Below, one piece after another: positions 45,235-54,796 of a DNA stretch of 64,000 bases; the stretch's first letter is position 1, and every line of letters starts with the position of its first letter. Source of the stretch: JAQIBY01 sp963676165. GTDB taxonomy: Bacteria > Bacteroidota > Bacteroidia > Bacteroidales > ML635J-15. A program made the translations under genes and the position numbers. The notes under the pieces are model-generated. The model worked only from the letters and a program-made list of their open reading frames with translations, ran no database searches and was not told the DNA's origin. The DNA is taken from the NCBI GenBank assembly GCA_963676165.1, contig OY781043.1, positions 1,984,001-2,048,000 on the forward strand, read 5' to 3'.

Positions 45235-46251
45235 ATGTCAGTAGTCATGACTAAAATAAAAGTTGCAATCAACGGTTTCGGTCGCATCGGACGTAGTGTC
45301 CTGAAAATTGCCGATGAAAGACAAGGAATCGAAATTATTGGTATTAACGACCTTACGGACACTAAAACCTTGGCTCATTTGCTAAAATACGATTCAACAC
45401 AAGGAATTTTCCCTAAAAATGTTGATTTCGATGAAAATTCTATCATTATTGATGGAAAAAGCATTCCAGTATCCGCAGAAAAAAGTCCAGCAAACATCCC
45501 ATGGGCAGTAACACCAGATGTTGTGATTGAATCAACCGGTATTTTCCGTGAACGCGAATCTGCAAAAGGTGGTTATGGTGATCATTTGAAAAATGGAGCA
45601 AAAAAAGTACTGCTTACCGTTCCTGCAAAAGATCAAATTGATGCAATGATTGTTCTTGGTGTGAATGATGGTGATTTGAAAGAAGAACACACATGTGTTT
45701 CGAATGCATCCTGCACAACAAACTGCCTTGCTCCTCTCGTCAAAGTTCTGAATGACAATTTCGGTATTGAAAGAGGTTTAATGACCACAATTCATTCTTA
45801 TACCAATGACCAAAACATTCTGGATGCACCTCATAAGGATTTGCGTCGTGCTCGTTCTGCTGCTGTCTCACAAATCCCTACAACAACAGGTGCAGCATCT
45901 GCAGTAGGCAAAGTAATCCCTGAGCTAAATGGTCGCTTAGACGGTATGGCTGTAAGAGTTCCAACTCCAACTGGATCTTCAGTTGACTTTACTGCCGTAT
46001 TGAAAAAAGAAGCAAGCAAAGAAGAAATCAATGCAGCATTTAAACAAGCTGCTGAAAACGAAATGAAAGGAGTACTTGAATATTCAACAGATCCTTTAGT
46101 TTCTATTGATATTGTTCATAACCCAGCATCATCAATTTTTGATTCTGAATTAACAATGGTTTCTGGAAATCTTGTTAAAATAATAAGTTGGTACGATAAC
46201 GAATGGGGATATTCAAATCGTGTTGTCGATTTGCTTGAAAAACTCGTTTAG
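45235..46251 (+). CDS. gapA: Glyceraldehyde-3-phosphate dehydrogenase, type I
   Basis: The 338-residue enzyme oxidises glyceraldehyde-3-phosphate to 1,3-bisphosphoglycerate with NAD. Seen are the Rossmann start VAINGFGRIGRSVLKIA, the catalytic Cys in SNASCTTNCLAP, and the phosphate-binding and closing motif WYDNEWGYSNRVVDL. Homologues begin close to the second ATG (45247, MTKIK), so the true start may be four codons later. It is monocistronic, with a promoter at 45186-45217 and a strong terminator at 46270-46304. It is an ordinary glycolytic enzyme; no odd residues were found. Confidence 0.97.
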   Translation: MSVVMTKIKVAINGFGRIGRSVLKIADERQGIEIIGINDLTDTKTLAHLLKYDSTQGIFPKNVDFDENSIIIDGKSIPVSAEKSPANIPWAVTPDVVIESTGIFRERESAKGGYGDHLKNGAKKVLLTVPAKDQIDAMIVLGVNDGDLKEEHTCVSNASCTTNCLAPLVKVLNDNFGIERGLMTTIHSYTNDQNILDAPHKDLRRARSAAVSQIPTTTGAASAVGKVIPELNGRLDGMAVRVPTPTGSSVDFTAVLKKEASKEEINAAFKQAAENEMKGVLEYSTDPLVSIDIVHNPASSIFDSELTMVSGNLVKIISWYDNEWGYSNRVVDLLEKLV

Positions 46252-46269
46252 ATAATTTTATTTTATGAT

Positions 46270-46304
46270 AAAAAAGCGTTGTGGAGTTCACAACGCTTTT
46301 TTTT
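46270..46304 (+). terminator. Intrinsic terminator of gapA
   Basis: AAAAAAGCGTTGTG and CACAACGCTTTTTT form a perfect 14-base stem with a GAGTT loop, followed by more T's. It begins 18 bases after the gapA stop. Confidence 0.92.
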
Positions 46305-46421
46305 GCATCACAAAAAGTATATGCTAGCCAAAAAATAAATTGAAAGACAAAGAAGTGATAGAAAGCCATCTAATAGAGAGTAAATTTTGTTAGTTTTGCA
46401 TTGAAATAAAATGACATCAAA

Positions 46422-48881
46422 ATGAAAATTTCTCTGAACTGGTTATCGGACTATATTGAAGTAAGTCGCATAGATCGAAATGAATTATTACACCACTTAA
46501 CTGACATTGGACTTGAGGTTGGAGGCACAGAAAAATGGGAATCTGTTGTAGGTGGAATGGAAGGCATTATAATTGGCAAAGTCACTGTATGTGAGCAACA
46601 TCCAAATGCCGACAAACTAAAAGTAACCAAAGTTGATATTGGAGGAGATGAGCTATTACCTATTGTTTGTGGTGCTCCGAATGTTGCTGAAGGACAAACT
46701 GTGGTTGTCGCAACAGTGGGAACAAAACTCACCATGAGAGACGAATCATTTGTCATTAAAAAAGCAAAACTTAGAGGAGAACCATCTCACGGAATGATTT
46801 GTGCTGAAGACGAAATTGGTTTGGGCGCTTCTCATGACGGCATTATGGTGTTACCAAATGATATTGAAATTGGAACACCAGCTGCTGAATATTTTGACAT
46901 TGAACGTGACTTAAGCATAGAAATAGACCTTACTCCTAACCGCATTGATGCAGCATCACACCTTGGTGTTGCAAGAGATTTAGCGGCTCGTTTAAGTTTT
47001 GAAGGAACTCCTTCAGAGGTTAAACTCCCTGATGTTTCTGGATTTAAAGCAGACAATACATCGCTAATAATTCCTGTTCATATTAAAAACCCTGAGGCAT
47101 GCAAACGATACACAAGCTGTACTGTTTCAGAAATAGAGATAAAATCTTCACCTCAGTGGTTGCAAAATAGACTAAAAGCCATTGGGTTAAATCCGATCAA
47201 TAATATTGTGGATATTACTAATTTTGTACTTCACGAAACAGGACATCCATTGCATGCATTCGATGCAGATAAAATTAAAGGAAACCAAGTCATCGTTGAA
47301 AAACGAAAAGCTGGTGAAAAATTCATCACTTTGGATGAAAAAACACGTGAACTTCACGCAGACGACCTCATGATTTGTGACACCGAGAAACCAATGTGTA
47401 TTGCTGGTGTATTTGGAGGTGACAATTCTGGCGTAAGTGAAAATACAAAACGAGTATTCCTTGAATCTGCTTGGTTTGATCCTGTCCATGTTAGAAAAAC
47501 AGCACGCCGTCACGGATTAAACACTGACGCATCTTTCCGCTATGAACGAGGTGCAGATCCAGAAATGACAATTTTTGCACTCAAACGTGCTGCTTTGCTA
47601 ATTAAAGAAATTGCAGGCGGTAAAATCAGTTCAGAAATTGAAGACATCTATCCAGAAGCTATGCAGGCTTTTCCTGTCGAAATAAAATACAACTACATCA
47701 ATAATTTGCTTGGCGATGAAATATCAAAAGACGATATTAAATTCATCTTGCAAAAATTGGATATAACCATAATTTCTGAATCAGAAGAAGGATTATCGCT
47801 TGAAGTCCCTCGTTACAGAAATGATGTGCGTCGTCCTGCTGATGTTGCAGAAGAAATCCTTCGTATTTATGGATACAATCGTGTTCCGGTTGCTAAAAAA
47901 TTGCACGCATCCATTAATATTGCAAAAGAAGATTCCAATGAACATTTGATGCAAAGAAGCTCTAATTTTCTAACAGCAAGAGGATACCACGAAATCATGT
48001 GTAATTCTTTGAGCAACAAAGCATATTATGAGAACCTCACAGAAGACATTGCACCTGAAAGCATAGTTCACTTGGCAAATCCAGGAAGCTCAGAATTAAG
48101 CATTATGCGCAGAGAGCTTATGTTTGGAGGCTTAGAGTCAATCAAACGAAATATTAACCACAAACAAACAGACTTGCGCTTGTACGAATTTGGCAAAATC
48201 TATTTTAAAGCCGGTGAACGTAACGAAGAAAGTCCTGTTTCCAATTATTTTGAAGAAAAACAATTAGGAATTTGGTTAACTGGAGACTTCAATACTGCAG
48301 GATGGAATCAGAAAGCTTTGCCTTCAGACTTCTATCATATAAAATCAGCAGTTTTCAATCTTTTCAGCAGTTTTGGAATTGACACGAAAAAGCTCAAATT
48401 AAAAGAAAGCAAATCTTCCATGTTTGAATTTGGAGTAGAATATCGTCTAAAGAAACAAACTCTTGTCAAAATAGGACTTGTAAAACAGCAAATCTTGAAT
48501 GATTTTGACATTGATCAAGAAGTTTATTATGCTGAAATTATGGTTGACGAATTTAAGACAAGCATTGAACACAGCAGCCGACGTTTTAAAGCGCTTCCAA
48601 AATTTCCATCTGTACATAGAGATTTAGCTTTGCTAATTGACAAATCCATCACTTTTGAAGAAATGCAAAAAGCTGCGATGGAAATGGAGCGTAATTTCTT
48701 AAGACATGTTGATTTATTTGATGTGTATGAAGGCAAAAGCATAGAAGAAGGTAAAAAATCGTATGCACTGAGTTTTGTCCTTCAAGACGATGAAAAAACA
48801 ATGAATGACAAACAAATTGATAAAATAATGAATAAACTTCAAGCTGGCTTTGAAAAGAAATTCAAAGCCACATTGAGATAA
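46422..48881 (+). CDS. pheT: Phenylalanine--tRNA ligase beta subunit
   Basis: The 819-residue protein is the beta subunit of phenylalanyl-tRNA synthetase, a heterotetramer with PheS. Seen are the N-terminal KISLNWLSDYIEV, the EMAP/tRNA-binding domain (PNADKLKVTKVDIGG near residue 60), the B3/B4 editing domain (DITNFVLHETGHPLHAFDAD), the B5 domain (ADVAEEILRIYGYNRVP), the catalytic-like core and the FDX-ACB anticodon domain (PKFPSVHRDLALLIDKS to the end). Length is normal. It is followed by a terminator; PheS is not in the window. A TAGTTTTG box is at 46391-46398. Confidence 0.97.
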   Translation: MKISLNWLSDYIEVSRIDRNELLHHLTDIGLEVGGTEKWESVVGGMEGIIIGKVTVCEQHPNADKLKVTKVDIGGDELLPIVCGAPNVAEGQTVVVATVGTKLTMRDESFVIKKAKLRGEPSHGMICAEDEIGLGASHDGIMVLPNDIEIGTPAAEYFDIERDLSIEIDLTPNRIDAASHLGVARDLAARLSFEGTPSEVKLPDVSGFKADNTSLIIPVHIKNPEACKRYTSCTVSEIEIKSSPQWLQNRLKAIGLNPINNIVDITNFVLHETGHPLHAFDADKIKGNQVIVEKRKAGEKFITLDEKTRELHADDLMICDTEKPMCIAGVFGGDNSGVSENTKRVFLESAWFDPVHVRKTARRHGLNTDASFRYERGADPEMTIFALKRAALLIKEIAGGKISSEIEDIYPEAMQAFPVEIKYNYINNLLGDEISKDDIKFILQKLDITIISESEEGLSLEVPRYRNDVRRPADVAEEILRIYGYNRVPVAKKLHASINIAKEDSNEHLMQRSSNFLTARGYHEIMCNSLSNKAYYENLTEDIAPESIVHLANPGSSELSIMRRELMFGGLESIKRNINHKQTDLRLYEFGKIYFKAGERNEESPVSNYFEEKQLGIWLTGDFNTAGWNQKALPSDFYHIKSAVFNLFSSFGIDTKKLKLKESKSSMFEFGVEYRLKKQTLVKIGLVKQQILNDFDIDQEVYYAEIMVDEFKTSIEHSSRRFKALPKFPSVHRDLALLIDKSITFEEMQKAAMEMERNFLRHVDLFDVYEGKSIEEGKKSYALSFVLQDDEKTMNDKQIDKIMNKLQAGFEKKFKATLR

Positions 48882-48903
48882 CAAACTCATTAACAAGCAT
48901 TTT

Positions 48904-48940
48904 AAATCAGTCATTCAAAATTTGAATGGCTGATTTTTTT
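48904..48940 (+). terminator. Terminator of pheT
   Basis: AAATCAGTCATTCAAA and TTTGAATGGCTGATTT pair over 16 bases with one mismatch, followed by T's. It begins 22 bases after the stop codon. Confidence 0.85.
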
Positions 48941-49017
48941 AACATAAAATTATTTTTCAAACTGATTTTCAAATTGAAATTTGTTTTATATTCGCAGGAT
49001 TTTTTTTTGAAACAACA

Positions 49018-49896
49018 ATGTGTAGACTATTTGTTTATCAGGGTATTGAAACCAATATGTACGATTTATTGGTTAGACCAGGACATTCCTTATTAAAACA
49101 AAGCTTTCAATCAAATGAAAGAAGTTATGCTGTCAATGCAGATGGATTTGGTGTAGCATGGTATAAAGATATAATTTCAATGGAACCAGCAGTGTTTCGT
49201 GAAATTACTCCTGCGTGGTCAAATCGCAATTTGCAAGAAATTAGTAAGCTCATTCGTACCAAACGCATTTTTGCACATGTACGGGCAGCAAGTCATGGAA
49301 TCCCAGTGAATGAAACCAATTGTCATCCTTTCAAATATAAAAACATGCTTTGGATGCACAATGGTAAAATTGGCAATTTCAATGCGATAAGACGACAAAT
49401 GGAACAATTTCTTTCTGAAGAAGCATATCAAATGATTCAAGGAAGCACTGACTCAGAGTATGCATTTTCTCTCTTCATCCATTACTTGTTAGAAGAAGGT
49501 GACAAAGCCTATTATGACATCAGTGAATACCTACATGCCTTAGTGCAGATGATCTACAAAATTAGGGAACTTAACAGCAAACTTGATCAGCATAATGCGT
49601 TGAACTTTTCCTTCACTGATGGCAAAAACACATTGATTACAAGATATTCAGACTCGGGAGAAAAAAATCCTCCGAGCTTATATTACAGCACAGGGAAATC
49701 ATTAGAGTATGTGGATGAAAGGCTAAGGATACAAAAATCAGACGAACCAGAATTCATAATAATTGCATCAGAACCACTGAATTCTCAAACTGAAGTATGG
49801 AATGAAATACCAGAAAACAGTTTAATGGTAATTAATGAACAATTGAATTTTCACTTTATAACACTTGAAGAACATGTTAGGATGGATACTTTATAG
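49018..49896 (+). CDS. Class II glutamine amidotransferase (YafJ-like)
   Basis: The 292-residue protein begins MCRLF, so Met removal exposes the Cys2 nucleophile used by Ntn-type amidotransferases to release ammonia from glutamine. ADGFGVAWYKD, FAHVRAAS, NCHPFKYKNMLWMHNGKIGNF and STDSEYAF are the class II signature blocks. The closest named relatives are YafJ and EgtC. It has no synthetase partner domain, so an acceptor enzyme is needed. Its end overlaps the RimK-like gene by 23 bases, so translation is probably coupled and the two may act together. Substrate unknown. Confidence 0.9.
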   Translation: MCRLFVYQGIETNMYDLLVRPGHSLLKQSFQSNERSYAVNADGFGVAWYKDIISMEPAVFREITPAWSNRNLQEISKLIRTKRIFAHVRAASHGIPVNETNCHPFKYKNMLWMHNGKIGNFNAIRRQMEQFLSEEAYQMIQGSTDSEYAFSLFIHYLLEEGDKAYYDISEYLHALVQMIYKIRELNSKLDQHNALNFSFTDGKNTLITRYSDSGEKNPPSLYYSTGKSLEYVDERLRIQKSDEPEFIIIASEPLNSQTEVWNEIPENSLMVINEQLNFHFITLEEHVRMDTL

Positions 49897-50791
49897 AGAC
49901 TCAGAGAATTTGCTTCGACCAGAAGCATATGAAGTTAAACGGCTCATTGAAGCAGGCAAAAAATATGGCATAGGAATGAGCGTATATCAACCGGAACAAT
50001 TCGAAATTATGGTAACTCGAGAAGATCGCAAAAGTATCCTCGTTGATGGTATTCCGACACCTTTACCTGATTTTCTGATCCCAAGAATGGGCTCTGCAAC
50101 TACCTATTTTGCATTAGCAGTCATTCGTCACTTAGAACGACTTGGAGTATATTCATTCAATGGATCGGCAAGTATTGACAATGTAAAAGACAAACTTTAT
50201 CACTTACAAATACTTGCAGAAAGTGGTTTGCCAATACCAAAAACCATGCTTGCAAAATGGCCTGTTGACCATGAACAGATTAAGAAGCAACTTGGATTTC
50301 CTGCGGTCATCAAAAGTTTATCCGGAACACAAGGCAGTGGAGTATTCTTAGCAAAAGACAAAGACTCCTTTATGGATCTTATGCGTCTTATTCAAACAAC
50401 AAATCCTAAAGCCAACTTTATCATACAAGAGTACATAAAAACTTCTCATGGCAAAGACTTGCGTGTATTAACCGTAGGAGGTCGTATTATTGGAGCAATG
50501 CAACGCGAATCTGCTGATGGTGATTTCAGAGCAAATTTCTCACGAGGAGGTACTGTAAAAAAATTCGAAGTTACTGCCGATATTGAATGGCTTGTACTGG
50601 AAATTTCCCGCATTTTGGATTTAGACATTGCAGGAATTGATCTACTCTTTGATGAGAAAGGTTTTAAATTGTGTGAGGTCAATTCATCACCAGGATTTGA
50701 AGGAATGGAGCAAGCAATGGAAAAAGATATTGCGGATGAAATTATTCAGTTTGTAAAATTGAGACTAGGTAGTATCAAACGCAAGCGATAG
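49874..50791 (+). CDS. RimK-family ATP-grasp ligase
   Basis: From the ATG at 49874 the protein is about 305 residues. RimK-type ligases add glutamate (or a related acid) to a carboxyl group using ATP. Seen are ILYRDSENLLRPEAYEVKRL and FLIPRMGSATTYFALAVIRH of the N-domain, the ATP-grasp loop SLSGTQGSGVFLAKD, IIQEYIKTSHGKDLRVLTVG, the metal pair in IAGIDLLFD and CEVNSSPGFEGME. An upstream TTG at 49865 in the same frame is less likely. The start overlaps the amidotransferase gene. In other bacteria RimK acts on ribosomal protein S6, but the target here is not shown. Confidence 0.92.
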   Translation: MLGWILYRDSENLLRPEAYEVKRLIEAGKKYGIGMSVYQPEQFEIMVTREDRKSILVDGIPTPLPDFLIPRMGSATTYFALAVIRHLERLGVYSFNGSASIDNVKDKLYHLQILAESGLPIPKTMLAKWPVDHEQIKKQLGFPAVIKSLSGTQGSGVFLAKDKDSFMDLMRLIQTTNPKANFIIQEYIKTSHGKDLRVLTVGGRIIGAMQRESADGDFRANFSRGGTVKKFEVTADIEWLVLEISRILDLDIAGIDLLFDEKGFKLCEVNSSPGFEGMEQAMEKDIADEIIQFVKLRLGSIKRKR

Positions 50792-50845
50792 GGATCTTTC
50801 ATCTTATAACGGATAATAATTCCTAAACTTTCCGAATAAAAAGCA

Positions 50846-50853
50846 TACATTTG
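50846..50853 (+). promoter_or_regulatory. -7 promoter box for rarA
   Basis: TACATTTG fits TAnnTTTG and ends only 4 bases before the ATG at 50858. If used, the message would start at or near the start codon (leaderless). No clear -33 box was found. Confidence 0.4.
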
Positions 50854-50857
50854 CAGT

Positions 50858-52129
50858 ATGCAAACAGATTATCGACCACTCGCAGAACGCATGCGTCCTC
50901 AAAAACCGGAAGAGGTTTTTGGGCAGGAACATTTGTTAGGCAAAAATGGACCTTTAAACAAGTCCATTCAGTCGGGCAATATTCCAAGCATGATTCTTTG
51001 GGGGCCTCCTGGTGTCGGTAAAACTACAATTGCTAAGTTAATCGCAAATACCGTTGACAGACCATTTTATTCGCTAAGCGCAATAAATTCCGGAGTTAAA
51101 GATGTTAGAAACACCATTGAATCTGCGAAAAAGAACCGCATGTTCAATCCAAAACCTCCACTTTTATTCATTGATGAGATCCATCGGTTCAGTAAGTCGC
51201 AACAAGACAGCTTGCTTGGTGCAGTTGAGGATGGGACATTAGTTTTGATCGGAGCAACAACAGAAAATCCTTCGTTTGAAGTGATTACTCCCCTACTCTC
51301 CCGATCTCAGGTATATGTACTGAATGCACTGGATGAAAAAGCCTTAGACAAACTTGTAAAACGTGCGATTACCGAAGACAAATTATTGTCAAAACTTGAA
51401 ATTCAAATCAAGGAGAAGGAAGCTCTATACTTGTTTTCAGGTGGTGACGCAAGGAAATTACTCAACATTTTAGAATTGCTCATTGCGACCCATGACTCAA
51501 AGCAATTGATTATTGACAATGCATTTGTTGAACAAACTCTCCAAAACAATATTGCTATTTATGATAAGACAGGAGAGCAACATTATGACATCATTTCTGC
51601 ATTCATAAAATCTGTCAGAGGCTCAAATCCTGATGCAGCTATTTACTGGCTTGCACGGATGTTAGATGGAGGGGAAAAACCAGAATTCATTGCAAGACGC
51701 ATGATTATTCTTGCGGCTGAAGATATAGGGCTAGCAAACCCCTCTGCTTTGCAAATTGCTAACTCGTGTTTTGATGCCGTACATAAAATAGGAATGCCAG
51801 AAGCAAGAATTATTCTTTCGGAATGTGCTATTTATTTAGCCGTTTCAGCAAAAAGCAATTCAGCTTACCTTGCTATTGACAAAGCTTTAGAATTAGTAAG
51901 AAAACAAGGACCATCTCCTGTTCCGCTTCATTTGAGAAATGCACCAACTAAGTTGATGAAAGATCTCGGTTATGGTAAGCATTATCAATACCCACACAAC
52001 TTTGAAGGAAATTTTGTTAAGCAAGTGTATCTCCCAGAAAATTTAGCAGAAATACGTTTTTATGAAACAGGAAACAATGCAACAGAAAACAAGATTTCCG
52101 AACGATTAAAATCGATTTGGGACAGATAA
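50858..52129 (+). CDS. rarA: Replication-associated recombination protein RarA
   Basis: The 423-residue AAA+ ATPase is RarA/MgsA, which acts at stalled forks and gaps with SSB. Seen are LAERMRPQKPEEVFGQEHLL, WGPPGVGKTTIAKLIA (Walker A), LFIDEIHRFSKSQQDSLL (Walker B) and GATTENPSFEVITPLLSR (sensor 1), then the RarA C-terminal domain with KSVRGSNPDAAIYWLARML and MIILAAEDIGLANPSA. The final YQYPHNFEGNFVKQVYLPE is the usual end. Length and motifs are normal. It follows the RimK-like gene by 66 bases and has its own -7 box. Confidence 0.95.
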   Translation: MQTDYRPLAERMRPQKPEEVFGQEHLLGKNGPLNKSIQSGNIPSMILWGPPGVGKTTIAKLIANTVDRPFYSLSAINSGVKDVRNTIESAKKNRMFNPKPPLLFIDEIHRFSKSQQDSLLGAVEDGTLVLIGATTENPSFEVITPLLSRSQVYVLNALDEKALDKLVKRAITEDKLLSKLEIQIKEKEALYLFSGGDARKLLNILELLIATHDSKQLIIDNAFVEQTLQNNIAIYDKTGEQHYDIISAFIKSVRGSNPDAAIYWLARMLDGGEKPEFIARRMIILAAEDIGLANPSALQIANSCFDAVHKIGMPEARIILSECAIYLAVSAKSNSAYLAIDKALELVRKQGPSPVPLHLRNAPTKLMKDLGYGKHYQYPHNFEGNFVKQVYLPENLAEIRFYETGNNATENKISERLKSIWDR

Positions 52130-52310
52130 TCTATTATTTTAAGATCTTATCATATTAAATCAAGCAATTATTATAACTATTTGAAAATTTTGGTCAATAG
52201 TTTGCAAATCAAACCAACTAAGCATCTGAATTTCAGACACAAAAACTTATCACTCGTTATACTTTCTACACATTATACCTTGCATAAGGATCGTATTTAA
52301 AACACTTAAC

Positions 52311-52720
52311 ATAAAAAATTTATTCGGGATATTTTTCTCGCAGTTTTTAGTGTAACTGCCTTGGCTCAAGACAGAGATTTATATATGGATTTTGTGTTAC
52401 AACACAAAAGTATATATTAAACCTGATGTCAAACCAGAATGCAAAATAAATTCCCCTACATTTATCACAAAAAGGTGTATTATGACACTGGAAACTTAAG
52501 CAAAAAAGTGGTGAAATTGCCTTTATTTTGGAAGCAGATGACAATATTAGACAAGCGTGGGTTGTAAAAAGCATTTAAAGAAATCGACAAACAAGTCATT
52601 TTTCAAATTAAACGTTCTACTAAACAATGGAAAGTTGGTTTGGTTGACGGCAAACCTATTCCTGTTCAATTGAGAATGCCTTATACCTCGGAGACTATAT
52701 TTAACATGAATTCGATCTAA
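52311..52720 (+). pseudogene. TonB C-terminal-domain protein pseudogene
   Basis: The front reads KKFIRDIFLAVFSVTALAQD, a signal peptide, but its start codon is ATA at 52311. The frame stops at about 52420. Other frames then give VYYDTGNL, SGEIAFILEADDNIRQAWVV (about 52499-52560) and KQVIFQIKRSTKQWKVGLVD, DGKPIPVQLRMPY (about 52590-52695), the order and spacing of a TonB C-terminal domain (V-x-F-x-ld-x-W-x-G-x-dGkp-v). At least three disruptions are seen. The IS66-family element begins 24 bases after the last stop. Confidence 0.7.
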
Positions 52721-52794
52721 TCAATCGAAATTAGAAAGTCATTGTAAGCATCTCCGCGATAACGTTGCAATGTTGATAGGCTATTGAAAGTCTA

Positions 52795-54231
52795 TTATTC
52801 CTCTGCCCACTTGTCCGGTAGCAGTTCTCTCAATTTCTCGTTGGTCATTTGTTGATTTTCGGCTAAACGCTGTATTACGTCTTTGAAGTAAGAAAAAGTA
52901 TTTACATTGTTCAGACGGCATGATATGGCGATAGAATACAGCGTAGCAGTTCTCTCTGCCCCGTTGTTTGAGCCACAGAAAAGTGAATTGCGACGGCTGA
53001 TGCTAATGTAACGCATGGGGCGTTCAATCGTATTGTTGTCCAAGTCGTAATCGGAAGATATTATAATGTTGTAAATCGATTCCAGTTCATTGAGACAATA
53101 TGCAGTAGCCTTGCTCAAAATAGCATTGCCCAACGTGTCGGAATCCTGTTCTATCTTTCTGAGTTCTTTTTCCAAAGCATTGTAAACTTTCAGTGATTCT
53201 TCTTTCCACTTCTCTTTGGGCTTTTTCTTTCGGATAATGTAAAGTTGGTTGTACAGATCGATAATCACTTCTGCTTTTGGTTGCTCTTTGATTTCAATAA
53301 ACTTTCGTTTGCAATGTTGCACACAACCTAAGCGTATTGCTTTGGGGTAATTCCATCCTTCCAGTACTTTGTATGAGCTGTACCCATCAGTTTGAACAGC
53401 ACCATTATAAGTTTCAGGTAAGTAATTTGTCAATACGTTTTTGCTCCGTGAACCATTTTCGTAAATAAATTGGATCAAATTATTTTGGTGAGATAACACA
53501 CTCCAAAAATAACCTTTACGACTTCCGTTGTCACCACCTAATATGGTGTGATAAGTTTCATCAAAATGGATGTAAGCATCTGAAAGAATAGCATCTTTGA
53601 GAACAGGTGTTAACTTATCGAGCAGTGCTGCCGATTTTTCTATCAACCCATGAAGCGTTGCTTTGGGAATATCAATCCCCATTTCATTCAGATACTTCAT
53701 TGTCCGTTCAACAGGCATTCCATAAACATACCGTTGTTGAATCAGGTAGGCTAAAAATGAAGCATCAAAGTTAGAATTTAGAAATGGAGCGATGGGAGCT
53801 TTCCCCTCAAAAAAAACATCGCCCATCCTGTATTTTTTACACCGATAAATATGTTTTATCAGGCGTGGGGGGATATACTCATACCTTATCACATCTTTGT
53901 GAAACAGGAAAACAGCAACCTTTTCGTCAAATTCGGCATCAGAAGGCAAAACATCATCAATAACTTCTTCTATATTGTCATAAGCCTTTCTTTTTGCACC
54001 ATTGTTGCCGCGTTTTTTTGGCGTGGGAGCCGGATGTTTTTCCTTTCCCTTGCGTTTTTCAGTCTTTTTAGGGAGATTGACGCTTGCAAACTGCTTCATC
54101 TTTTCAGCGTTTTTATCCTTCTCCAAGAGTGCCGCCTTTAAAGATGCCACCTCTTGAGATAGAGAGGTAATTGTAGCAGTCAATGCTGAAACTTGTTGTT
54201 GTAAAAATATCACTAACTCCCTGTCTGTCAT
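52795..54231 (-). CDS. IS66-family transposase (TnpC)
   Basis: The 478-residue transposase has an N-terminal coiled coil (LQQQVSALTATITSLSQEVA), a short basic linker (KKTEKRKGKEKHP), a zinc-ribbon-like region (HIYRCKKYRMGDVFF), then the DDE catalytic core: the first D in IHFDETYHTILGG, the second in VQTDGYSSYKVL, and the E in NNTIERPMRY followed by RRNSLFCGSNNGAERTA. All three acidic residues are present, so the catalytic core is intact. It is transcribed after tnpB with 74 bases between them. Length is normal for the family. Confidence 0.95.
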   Translation of the reverse strand: MTDRELVIFLQQQVSALTATITSLSQEVASLKAALLEKDKNAEKMKQFASVNLPKKTEKRKGKEKHPAPTPKKRGNNGAKRKAYDNIEEVIDDVLPSDAEFDEKVAVFLFHKDVIRYEYIPPRLIKHIYRCKKYRMGDVFFEGKAPIAPFLNSNFDASFLAYLIQQRYVYGMPVERTMKYLNEMGIDIPKATLHGLIEKSAALLDKLTPVLKDAILSDAYIHFDETYHTILGGDNGSRKGYFWSVLSHQNNLIQFIYENGSRSKNVLTNYLPETYNGAVQTDGYSSYKVLEGWNYPKAIRLGCVQHCKRKFIEIKEQPKAEVIIDLYNQLYIIRKKKPKEKWKEESLKVYNALEKELRKIEQDSDTLGNAILSKATAYCLNELESIYNIIISSDYDLDNNTIERPMRYISISRRNSLFCGSNNGAERTATLYSIAISCRLNNVNTFSYFKDVIQRLAENQQMTNEKLRELLPDKWAEE

Positions 54232-54305
54232 AGCTTAAAGATACAAAAATAATATGGTTTTACTATGGAAAAAACATATTATTTTTGCATCTTTTTTACT
54301 CTTTT

Positions 54306-54668
54306 TCAGATACTTAGCATGACTTTCAGACGAAGCTCATTTGAATTGCTTTTTTGTTTTATCGCATTGACGATCTGGTCAAGAAGACCTCTCTCTACCT
54401 CAAAGAAGGGGGTATCTCCTACCTGTCGAGGCAGGGTATAACGACCCAGTTCCAATTTTTTGTTGTAAAGCACGAATCCTTCTTTTTGCCATCGTAATAC
54501 CTTTAACGATTTACGTGTCCTACCAATAAAAACATAACCATCGCCAGTGAGCGCATCCATATTACCTGTTGTTTTTACCAAATGATATAACGAATGGATT
54601 CCTTTTCGCATATCAACTGGCTCTCTGTAGAAATAAAAACGGGTAGTGTCATTAAAGTTAAAAATCAT
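54306..54668 (-). CDS. IS66 accessory protein TnpB (Orf2-like)
   Basis: The 120-residue protein matches IS66 Orf2: FYFYREPVDMRKGIHSLYHL at the start, GYVFIGRTRKSLKVLRWQKE in the middle and LGRYTLPRQ before the end. Such proteins are needed with TnpC for transposition in the larger IS66 members, but their action is not known. It lies upstream of tnpC in the same direction. The tnpA gene found in larger members of the family is absent. Confidence 0.92.
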   Translation of the reverse strand: MIFNFNDTTRFYFYREPVDMRKGIHSLYHLVKTTGNMDALTGDGYVFIGRTRKSLKVLRWQKEGFVLYNKKLELGRYTLPRQVGDTPFFEVERGLLDQIVNAIKQKSNSNELRLKVMLSI

Positions 54669-54796
54669 AGTACATCCTTTTTGAAAATTATGGATGTAAA
54701 AATCGAAAGTTTTATCCCGTAAAACTATACGTCATCGTGGAGACGGATACGATCAAGCAAAAAAATTTGGAGATTTCAAATCTTAAACGATAATAA

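Larger units (their letters stand above)
52744..54750. mobile_element. IS66-family insertion sequence lacking tnpA
   Basis: The 2007-base element has ends GTAAGCATCTCCGCGATAACG (52744-52764) and, in reverse complement, GTATCCGTCTCCACGATGACG (54730-54750), which match at 16 of 21 positions. It carries tnpC and tnpB on the minus strand and no tnpA: only 82 bases lie between tnpB and the right end. The 8 bases outside the two ends (AAGTCATT and GATCAAGC) do not match, so the usual 8-base target duplication is not visible. TnpC is full length, so the element may still be active. Confidence 0.8.
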
